Part shown: in pieces, positions 1-5,845 of the stretch | How positions within the stretch are numbered: position 1 is the stretch's first letter | How the letters are laid out: every line of letters begins with the position of its first letter | From: Clostridiales bacterium | GTDB lineage: Bacteria > Bacillota > Clostridia > Oscillospirales > Acutalibacteraceae | Assembly: GCA_020859725.1 (NCBI GenBank) | Contig: JAJBVR010000014.1 | Span: forward strand, 1 to 7,216 | Direction: 5' to 3' | DNA length: 7,216 nt | Notes under the pieces: generated by a model | What the model was told of the DNA's origin: nothing | The model's input: only the letters and a program-made list of their open reading frames with translations | The model's database searches: none | Translations under genes and position numbers: made by a program

Positions 1-2778
1 CCAAGAGACAGTCTTGTGGTTTTTACCGGCCTTTCCGGTTCGGGAAAATCAAGCCTTGCTTTTGATACTATATATGCCGAAGGTCAGAGAAGATATGTTG
101 AAAGCCTTTCATCATATACAAGGCAGTTTTTGGGGCAAATGGAAAAGCCGGATGTTGATTACATAGAGGGTTTAAGCCCGGCAATTTCAATAGATCAAAA
201 AACAACCTCAAAAAATCCTCGCTCAACAGTGGGCACCGTAACGGAAATTTATGATTATTTAAGGCTTTTGTATGCAAGAATAGGAATACCTCACTGCCCG
301 GTATGCGGCAGGGAAATCACACAGCAAACGGTTGATCAAATTGTTGACAAAATACTTTCTTATGATGATTCAACTAAAATTCAGATTTTGGCTCCTATAG
401 TAAGAGGTCGAAAGGGCGAATATGTTAAGGAGCTTGACGATGCCAGAAAATCAGGCTTTTCAAGGGTCAGGATTGACGGAAGTATTTATGATCTGTTTGA
501 GGAAATAAAGCTTGATAAAAATAAAAAGCATAATATTGAAATTGTGGTTGACAGGCTTGTTGTTAATAATAGCATTCGCAGCAGATTAACGGACAGTATA
601 GAAACTGCCACGCATCTTTCAAAGGGCACAGTAATATGCAATGTAACGGATAAAGGCGATGAGCTTTTTTCTTTGGATTACGCTTGCCCGGAGCACGGGG
701 TTTCGATAGAGGAAATGAGCCCGAGAATGTTTTCTTTCAATAATCCGTACGGAGCATGCAAAAGATGCTCCGGCTTAGGCACGTTTATGGAAGTTGACGA
801 GCAGCTTGTTATTCCAAATAAAAAACTTTCGATAAATCAGGGCGCTGTTAAGGCAAGCGGATGGAATGTTGCGGACGGTTCTTCAATAGCAAAAATGTAT
901 TTTGAGGCTCTGGCTCAGGAATACGGATTTTCTCTTGATATGCCTGTAGAAATGCTTCCCAAAGAAGGCGTCAGAGCTATTCTTTACGGCACAAACGGTA
1001 AAAAAATCAAGATGAAGCGCGTAACATCTTACGGGTACGGAACATATATGAACGATTTTGAGGGCGTTATTAATAATTTAAAACGCAGATACTCTGAAAC
1101 ATCATCGGAATGGGCAAAATCCGATATTGAATCGGTTATGGTTTCATCGGTGTGTCCGGAATGTAAAGGTGCAAGGCTTTCGCCGATAAGTCTTGCTGTT
1201 ACTGTTGGCGGAAAAAATATATATGAATTTTGTGAAATGTCTGTTTCGGAAGAGCTTGAATTTATTCATAATCTTGTTCTAACGGAAAAAGAGCAGCTTA
1301 TTGGAAATTTGATTATCAGTGAAATAAATGAGCGTTTAACATTTCTTAATTCCGTTGGTCTTGAATATCTTTCTCTTGCAAGGGAAGCCGCTACGCTTTC
1401 GGGCGGTGAGGCTCAAAGGATAAGGCTTGCAACGCAAATAGGTTCTTCGCTTATGGGGGTGCTTTATATTCTTGACGAGCCGTCTATAGGGCTTCATCAG
1501 AGGGACAACGAAAAATTACTCGGCACACTTCGCCACCTGCGTGATTTGGGCAACACTCTCATTGTTGTAGAACACGATGAGGATACCATGAGAGCGGCGG
1601 ATTATATTGTTGATATAGGTCCGGGAGCAGGTGTTAACGGCGGAGAACTTGTTGCCGCGGGAAGTGTTGAAGATATAATAAACTGTGAAAAATCAATAAC
1701 CGGGCAATATCTTTCCGGCCGTCGTTCAATTCCTGTGCCGGCTGAACGCAGAGCGGGAAACGGACATAAACTGGTTGTTTTGGGCGCGAGTGAAAACAAT
1801 TTAAAAAATGTTGATGTTGAAATACCGCTTGGAAAATTTGTTGCCGTAACAGGTGTTTCGGGCTCGGGAAAATCAAGTTTGGTTAACGAAATTATTTACA
1901 AATATCTTGCCAATGTTTTGAATAACGCAAAAAAAAGACCGGGAAAATTCAAAAGAATTAAAGGTACGGAATTTCTTGATAAAGTAATAGATATTAATCA
2001 ATCGCCAATCGGAAGAACTCCAAGATCAAATCCTGCCACATATACGGGCGTGTTTAACGATATAAGAGAATTATTTGCTTCCACACCGGATGCAAAGGTA
2101 AGGGGATACAAGGCAAACAGATTTTCATTTAACGTTAAAGGCGGCAGATGCGAGGCATGCCAGGGTGACGGAATTGTCAAAATTGAAATGCATTTTCTTG
2201 CGGATATTTATGTTCCCTGCGAAGTTTGCGCGGGTCATAAATATAACCGTGAAACGCTTGAAGTGAAATTTAAGGGCAAAAATATATTTGATGTTCTTGA
2301 AATGACGGTGGATGAGGGACTTGAATTTTTTAAACAGCAGCCTAAAATTTATAAAAAACTTAAAACGCTTTCTGATGTGGGGCTGGGATATATAAAAATA
2401 GGTCAGCCGGCCACAACCTTGTCGGGCGGTGAAGCACAGCGCGTTAAGCTTGCAACAGAGCTTATGAAACGTTCCACGGGGAAAACAATTTATATTTTGG
2501 ACGAGCCCACCACAGGGCTTCACACTGCCGATGTGCACAAGCTTACGGATGTTCTTAACGCACTTGCAGACGGCGAAAATACGGTTTTGGTAATAGAGCA
2601 TAATTTGGATGTTATAAAAACGGCGGATTATATAATTGATTTGGGTCCCGAAGGGGGAAAGGGCGGCGGACAAGTTATCGCGGTTGGTTCTCCGGAGGAA
2701 ATCATAGCGTCAAAAATTTCATACACGGCAAAATATTTAAAACCCTTGATTGATAAAGGAAATGTGTTAAATAAATAA
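1..2778 (+). CDS. uvrA: UvrABC system protein A (excinuclease ABC subunit A), 5'-truncated by the window edge
   Basis: UvrA is the damage-recognition ATPase of nucleotide excision repair; as a dimer it loads UvrB onto distorted DNA. The frame is open from base 1, so the true start lies upstream; 925 residues are visible and about 25 are probably missing, which fits the usual length near 940. Both tandem ABC modules are present. The first Walker A (GLSGSGKSS) is at bases 28-54 and its signature (LSGGEAQR) near 1396-1419, followed by [10 protein letters not shown]. The second Walker A (GVSGSGKSS) is near 1852-1878 and its signature near 2428-2451, followed by [10 protein letters not shown]. Zinc-binding cysteines are seen as a CxxH/CxxC pair near 684-768 and as CEAC/CEVC near 2149-2232. 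All motifs look intact, and the frame holds through runs of seven and eight A. The gene ends 5 bases before a strong terminator and converges with sigG. Identification is secure from motifs and overall similarity. Confidence 0.98.
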   Translation, partial: PRDSLVVFTGLSGSGKSSLAFDTIYAEGQRRYVESLSSYTRQFLGQMEKPDVDYIEGLSPAISIDQKTTSKNPRSTVGTVTEIYDYLRLLYARIGIPHCPVCGREITQQTVDQIVDKILSYDDSTKIQILAPIVRGRKGEYVKELDDARKSGFSRVRIDGSIYDLFEEIKLDKNKKHNIEIVVDRLVVNNSIRSRLTDSIETATHLSKGTVICNVTDKGDELFSLDYACPEHGVSIEEMSPRMFSFNNPYGACKRCSGLGTFMEVDEQLVIPNKKLSINQGAVKASGWNVADGSSIAKMYFEALAQEYGFSLDMPVEMLPKEGVRAILYGTNGKKIKMKRVTSYGYGTYMNDFEGVINNLKRRYSETSSEWAKSDIESVMVSSVCPECKGARLSPISLAVTVGGKNIYEFCEMSVSEELEFIHNLVLTEKEQLIGNLIISEINERLTFLNSVGLEYLSLAREAATLSGGEAQRIRLATQIGSSLMGVLYILDEPSIGLHQRDNEKLLGTLRHLRDLGNTLIVVEHDEDTMRAADYIVDIGPGAGVNGGELVAAGSVEDIINCEKSITGQYLSGRRSIPVPAERRAGNGHKLVVLGASENNLKNVDVEIPLGKFVAVTGVSGSGKSSLVNEIIYKYLANVLNNAKKRPGKFKRIKGTEFLDKVIDINQSPIGRTPRSNPATYTGVFNDIRELFASTPDAKVRGYKANRFSFNVKGGRCEACQGDGIVKIEMHFLADIYVPCEVCAGHKYNRETLEVKFKGKNIFDVLEMTVDEGLEFFKQQPKIYKKLKTLSDVGLGYIKIGQPATTLSGGEAQRVKLATELMKRSTGKTIYILDEPTTGLHTADVHKLTDVLNALADGENTVLVIEHNLDVIKTADYIIDLGPEGGKGGGQVIAVGSPEEIIASKISYTAKYLKPLIDKGNVLNK

Positions 2779-2783
2779 TTTTG

Positions 2784-2838
2784 AAATAAGTAAAAACTCC
2801 TCACGTTAAATCAAACCGTGAGGAGTTTTTACTTATTT
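2784..2838. terminator. Bidirectional intrinsic terminator between uvrA and sigG
   Basis: A perfect 22-bp inverted repeat (2784-2805 with 2817-2838) surrounds an 11-base loop. The core is CTCCTCACG/CGTGAGGAG, flanked by AAAAA on one side and TTTTT on the other, so both strands give a GC-containing hairpin followed by a U-rich tail. It lies 5 bases after the uvrA stop codon and directly touches the sigG stop codon in the restored frame (2839-2841). It is best read as a shared terminator for the two convergent genes. Confidence 0.93.
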
Positions 2839-3607
2839 TTATTTGTGTGTTTTGATTCTTTTTAACGCGTTTTTTCAAGTCTTGAAACCTGTGCCTGTGA
2901 AATTCCCACTTCTTTGGCAACCTCCATTTGTGTTTTTCCCTGCATAAATCTGAGATAAAGTATATTTTGTTCTCTTTTATCAAGATTTTTAATTTCATCT
3001 TTAATCATTATCTCGTCAATCCAGTCACTGTCTGTATTATTGTCGCCAACCTGATCCATAACGTATATTGTGTCTCCGCCGTCATTATAAACAGGGTCAT
3101 ACAGAGAAACAGGGTCAACGATTGCTTCAAGGGCAAGAACAACATCACTTTTTTTCATTCCAAGCTCCTGTGCAATTTCCTCAATAGTAGGTTCTTTTTT
3201 ATTTTTATTTGTAAGATTTTCTTTAATCCGCATTGCCTTATAAGCAGTGTCTCTCATACTTCTGCTTACTCTTATCGGGTTGTCATCGCGCAGATATCTT
3301 CTTATTTCTCCTATACACATTGGCACCGCGTATGTTGAAAAGCGAACGTCTAAATCCAAGTTAAAATTGTCTATTGCTTTTATTAAGCCTATAACTCCAA
3401 CCTGAAACAAATCATCCGGCGTTTCTCCTCTGTTTTGAAAACGCTGAATAACGGAAAGCACAAGCCTTAAATTACCTTTTATCAATTCGTCTCTTGCGTT
3501 TTTATCTCCCTGCCTTGCTTTTTTAATAATTCTATTTTTTCACTTTCTTTAAGCACCTTAATATCATTGGTATTGATACCGCATATTTCAACTTTGTTGT
3601 ATTGCAT
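2839..3607 (-). pseudogene. sigG: Sporulation sigma factor sigma-G, frame broken twice in A6 runs
   Basis: Sigma-G directs late forespore transcription in endospore formers. Restoring two single bases gives 256 residues, close to the 260 of B. subtilis SigG. The N-terminus MQYNKVEICG is a SigG hallmark. Region 2 follows (residues about 46-118, with DDLFQVG and STYAVPM, then GEIRRYLRD), then region 3, DPVSLYDP and YNDGGD, and the region 4 helix-turn-helix (KTQMEVAKEVGISQAQVSRL). Read as given, translation from the ATG at 3607 stops after 41 codons (TGA 3482-3484). The sigma frame resumes after the A6 run at 3519-3524. A second break in the A6 run at 2870-2875 replaces the expected NALKRIKTHK tail with TR and a stop at 2862. 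The long uninterrupted frame from 3485 would have to begin at a TTG without a convincing ribosome binding site and would lack the first 41 residues. It could be a young pseudogene, a sequence error or a recoded gene. The family call is very secure; the functional state is not. Confidence 0.88.
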
Positions 3608-3613
3608 ACATAA

Positions 3614-3619
3614 CCCACC
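3614..3619 (-). promoter_or_regulatory. Probable ribosome binding site for sigG
   Basis: On the minus strand GGTGGG lies 6 bases before the ATG at 3607. Its GGTG matches part of the anti-Shine-Dalgarno complement. This supports 3607 as the original start, because the peptide that follows (MQYNKVEICG) matches the SigG N-terminus. An overlapping ATG four bases upstream is in another frame and gives no sigma sequence. Confidence 0.55.
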
Positions 3620-3626
3620 ATTTCTT

Positions 3627-3634
3627 TAATTATG
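3627..3634 (-). promoter_or_regulatory. Possible sporulation-type -10 element upstream of sigG
   Basis: CATAATTA on the minus strand, about 20 bases before the sigG ATG, resembles the CATA-type -10 boxes read by forespore sigma factors (F/G). No convincing matching -35 is seen 15 to 17 bases further upstream; the best is a weak TTGTGACA stretch. The rest of the gap up to 3715 is very AT-rich with nothing else recognisable. This is a tentative reading from one short box. Confidence 0.22.
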
Positions 3635-3715
3635 TACGCAATTATTATTGTCACAAAATCCGTAACGTAAAATATAATATAAGTATATTTAATTTTTTAT
3701 TAGTTTTGAAACATA

Positions 3716-3781
3716 AAAAACAACCCATAGATTACCGAGTATCTTAAAGCGGCGAAGCCCGGTTTACAATGAGTTGTTTTT
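3716..3781 (-). terminator. Structured terminator after the prs operon, possible three-way junction
   Basis: On the minus strand the ends form a 13-bp helix: AAAAACAACUCAU pairs with AUGGGUUGUUUUU, with one U-G wobble. The RNA then runs into U. The wobble would be a C-A mismatch in plus-strand RNA, so minus is the likely functional strand. The roughly 40 enclosed bases are not a simple loop. They can fold into a GGC-UUC-GCC hairpin and a second hairpin (AGAUAC closing on GUAAUCU with one bulge). It begins about 24 bases after the stop of the 218-residue protein and separates that operon from sigG. A terminator role is likely; any further function is unknown. Confidence 0.7.
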
Positions 3782-3805
3782 GATTAGTTTAATTATTGGT
3801 TTTTA

Positions 3806-4462
3806 TTATTCGGCAGTTGTGGTGTCAGCTGCCTCGGTTGTGCTTTTAGCGCTGTCTATCAAATCCTGTAAAGATTTTTGATTTAAGGAAGTAACACTGT
3901 CAAATTTTGTTGCGTCCTTATCTTTAAACTGAGTACCGTTTTGCTCAATTAAAGTCAAGGAAAGAGTGCCGCCTACAATTGAATACTTATAAACTACAGT
4001 TTGACCCGTTACGGTATTAATAAGAGAAAGTCTGTCACCCTGAACAGAATAATCGCCGTCAAAACTGAATGTTGAAATATAAGAACTGTAGGTACCGTCA
4101 TCATAAAATTCATATGCAGAAAGGCCTGGCGCTTCGCGGCTTTGCCATTTTCCTACAAGCTTGCCCTGATTGATTTCACCTGCAATATATGATACGGGAT
4201 TAATATCGTTTACTGCGAATATTACCGCCGAAGCTATTGCACACACGGCAATAACAGCCGCTACAACAATAATTATAACCTGTTTGGTTGTAAAATCCTT
4301 TTTTAACTTTATTTTCTTCAGTGAAAATTTTTTCTTTTTTTCGGAATTATTTCCATTTTCTTCAACGGGCTCAATATTTGTTCCGTCTTCGGAAACGTTA
4401 CTGAGTTCATTGTTTATTTCGTTGTCTATTTCCTTAGAAATATCATCATTTAAATTGCTCAT
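3806..4462 (-). CDS. Single-pass membrane protein of unknown function with an extracytoplasmic beta-rich (lipocalin-like/DUF5640-like) domain
   Basis: This 218-residue protein has no assigned function. Residues 1-40 are acidic and asparagine-rich, and 43-60 are very lysine-rich (KKKKFSLKKIKLKK). One hydrophobic segment (about 63-85) follows, so positive-inside topology places the N-terminus in the cytoplasm. The outer part (about 100-185) has the pattern LVGKWQS, then FYDDGTYSSY, GDYSVQGDRLSL and GGTLSLTL. These repeated short strands resemble the small lipocalin-like domains of the DUF5640 type. The tail is rich in Ser, Thr and Ala. There is no lipobox or cleavable signal peptide. Its ATG shares one base with the prs stop codon (TAATG), with AAGG four bases upstream inside prs, so translation is probably coupled to prs. 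The domain resemblance is from memory of the pattern and is moderate. Confidence 0.85.
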   Translation of the reverse strand: MSNLNDDISKEIDNEINNELSNVSEDGTNIEPVEENGNNSEKKKKFSLKKIKLKKDFTTKQVIIIVVAAVIAVCAIASAVIFAVNDINPVSYIAGEINQGKLVGKWQSREAPGLSAYEFYDDGTYSSYISTFSFDGDYSVQGDRLSLINTVTGQTVVYKYSIVGGTLSLTLIEQNGTQFKDKDATKFDSVTSLNQKSLQDLIDSAKSTTEAADTTTAE

Positions 4463-5640
4463 TATGCCTTCAATCCTTTTTTTCTCAAAAGTGCGTCAAT
4501 TCTTCCGGATGAGTCAAGCAGGGAAGAAACAGATAAATCGTGATTAAGAGTATCAAGAAAATAAGCTATGTATTTTGAAAGCTCAACCGACTGATACCAA
4601 TCTCTTGAAAGAAGCTCGGGTGACTGATAAACTCCGTTAGTTGTGAAAACCCTTTCAATTACATGATTTTTGTAGGCTTTATCAAAAACTTCAAGCCCGT
4701 TGGCAAAAAGACCGAATGTTGTGCAAACAAAAATTCTTGCCGCTCCGAGATCTTTCAGCTTTTGTGCAACCTCCAGCATTGATTCTCCGGAAGAAATCAT
4801 ATCGTCAACAACAATTATATCTTTTCCGTTAACCGAATCGCCGAGATACCGGTGTTCAACTATTGGGTTTCTTCCGTTGACAACTTTTGTGTAATCCCTT
4901 CTTTTATAAAACATTCCTAAATTTACACCAAGCTGCGTTGCAAAAAAGATGCATCTGTTCATAGCTCCCTCATCTGGAGAAATAACCATTAAATGTTCTT
5001 TGTCAAATTTAACATCATTTACCGAATTTACAATGGATTTAATCATCTGATATGTTGGAATAACATTTTCAAATGACTTGTGCGGAATCGCATTCTGAAC
5101 CCTTTGATCGTGTGCATCAAACGTGATAATGTTTTCAACTCCCAAATGTACCAGCTCCTGAAGCGCCATAGCGCAGTCAAGTGATTCACGGCTTGCTCTT
5201 CTGTGCTGGCGTCCTTCATAAAGCATCGGCATTATAACGGAAATCCTTTTTGCTTTTGATGAAGCGGCTGAAATTACTCTTTTTAAATCGGCATAGTGGT
5301 CATCGGGTGATTTAGGCACTGTCATACCGTACATATTATAAGTAACACTGTAATTAAAGCAATCCGTAATGATATAAAGGTCATGTCCTCTTACTGTATC
5401 ATTAATTACCGCTTTTCCCTCGCCGCTTCCGAACCTGGGATTTGAAATGCTTATCTTATAAGATTCTCTCTGATAGCCGTAAAAAGCTATTGTTCCCTGG
5501 TGCTCGATTGCCTGTGTTTTTCTCCATTCAACAAGGTATTTGTCAACCTTGTCTGCCAGCGCCTCACAACCCGGCATAGCAATAATACCGAGGGGACCGT
5601 AAGGGATTGTTTGAACTGATTCTGCCATTAATCTTGCCAT
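4462..5640 (-). CDS. prs: Ribose-phosphate pyrophosphokinase (PRPP synthetase), long clostridial form
   Basis: PRPP synthetase makes 5-phosphoribosyl 1-diphosphate from ribose 5-phosphate and ATP, feeding purine, pyrimidine, histidine, tryptophan and NAD synthesis in the cytoplasm. The 392-residue protein is longer than the common form of about 315. Conserved parts in order are RFGSGEGKAVINDTVRG (substrate-side loop), PMLYEGRQHRRAS (counterpart of the ATP-binding YARQDRR loop), TFDAHDQRVQ (counterpart of the DLHAxQIQ histidine motif), FYKRRDY and the PRPP-binding loop DIIVVDDMISSGES. The extra length lies in insertions before residue 70, around the NYSVTYNMYGMTVPKSPDDH stretch and in a C-terminal tail. 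The start at 5640 has AGGA seven bases upstream. The gene has its own promoter and a structured leader, and overlaps the next gene by one base. The family is secure; kinetic class and any paralogue cannot be judged here. Confidence 0.93.
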   Translation of the reverse strand: MARLMAESVQTIPYGPLGIIAMPGCEALADKVDKYLVEWRKTQAIEHQGTIAFYGYQRESYKISISNPRFGSGEGKAVINDTVRGHDLYIITDCFNYSVTYNMYGMTVPKSPDDHYADLKRVISAASSKAKRISVIMPMLYEGRQHRRASRESLDCAMALQELVHLGVENIITFDAHDQRVQNAIPHKSFENVIPTYQMIKSIVNSVNDVKFDKEHLMVISPDEGAMNRCIFFATQLGVNLGMFYKRRDYTKVVNGRNPIVEHRYLGDSVNGKDIIVVDDMISSGESMLEVAQKLKDLGAARIFVCTTFGLFANGLEVFDKAYKNHVIERVFTTNGVYQSPELLSRDWYQSVELSKYIAYFLDTLNHDLSVSSLLDSSGRIDALLRKKGLKA

Positions 5641-5803
5641 TTATAATTCCTGTAGGTAGCCTTTCCGCCCACATGTGAAGCGGAGAATAGGCTGAAATGC
5701 GCCTGCTGTGGGCATCGCATGGCACATATGCCGATTTAAAAAATAAATCGTGAATGCATTAATTTTGCATTTTCTCCCGCTCTTCACAAATAATTTAATC
5801 ACG
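5641..5803 (-). promoter_or_regulatory. Structured 5' leader of prs, candidate cis-regulatory RNA of unknown class
   Basis: The leader would start near 5802 and run about 160 bases to the prs ATG. A 13-bp long-range helix joins GUGAA-GCGG-AGAA (5787-5772, with bulges GA and G) to UUCUCCGCUUCAC (5687-5675). Inside it lie an AUGCA/UGCAU hairpin, a CGAUUUA/UAAAUCG hairpin (5 bases in the loop), GGCA/UGCC, and AUGC-GCC closing on GGC-GCAU. An alternative hairpin (AGCCU 5693-5689 with AGGCU 5662-5658, and UCCGC 5684-5680 with GCGGA 5668-5664) uses bases of the long helix, so the two cannot coexist. The hairpin ends 7 bases before the AGGA ribosome binding site (5651-5648). I do not recognise a known riboswitch core. 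It could also be an independent small RNA. The structure was worked out by eye. Confidence 0.5.
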
Positions 5804-5808
5804 CTGTT

Positions 5809-5837
5809 ATTTTACAACATTTTATATATATTGTAAA
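5809..5837 (-). promoter_or_regulatory. Sigma-A-type promoter for prs, overlapped by an inverted repeat
   Basis: On the minus strand TTTACA (5837-5832) and TAAAAT (5814-5809) are separated by exactly 17 bases, a close match to TTGACA-N17-TATAAT. The predicted transcription start is near 5802. The same bases form an inverted repeat, TTTACAA at 5837-5831 and TTGTAAA at 5817-5811, with centres 20 bases apart, so one half covers each promoter box. This may be an operator, or chance in AT-rich DNA. It is too AT-rich, and lacks the U-run after it, to serve as a convincing terminator for yfhO. Confidence 0.6.
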
Positions 5838-5845
5838 TAATTTTT

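Noticed and set aside
2125..2673. A 182-codon open frame antisense to the end of uvrA
   Set aside because: It lies wholly within the well-conserved second ABC module of uvrA, has no family-like features and no credible ribosome binding site; it is a frame shadow.
2928..3338. A 136-codon plus-strand open frame opposite sigG
   Set aside because: It is antisense to clearly conserved sigma regions 2 to 4; its Phe/Ile-rich composition is what the complement of a Lys/Asp-rich gene gives.
2862..3485. A 207-residue sigma factor starting at the TTG at 3485 as the true gene
   Set aside because: The sequence upstream encodes a matching SigG N-terminus in the other frame with a start and ribosome binding site at 3607, while the TTG falls inside the conserved DELIKGN segment.
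3740..3770. AAGCCCGG on the plus strand, recalling the conserved loop of twister ribozymes
   Set aside because: The rest of the twister core (the preceding CC, the AUAAA stretch and cleavage-site loop) is not seen, and the better-paired strand is the minus strand.
4170..4547. A 125-codon plus-strand open frame opposite the prs/membrane protein junction
   Set aside because: It spans the antisense of two real overlapping genes and its Ile/Phe/Ser-rich sequence mirrors their Lys/Asn/Glu codons.
5641..5803. prs leader as 6S RNA, T-box, purine or PRPP/ykkC riboswitch
   Set aside because: The helix-closed domain is about 113 bases, shorter than 6S RNA; there is no T-box GGUGG-type antiterminator bulge and no known purine or ykkC core motifs.
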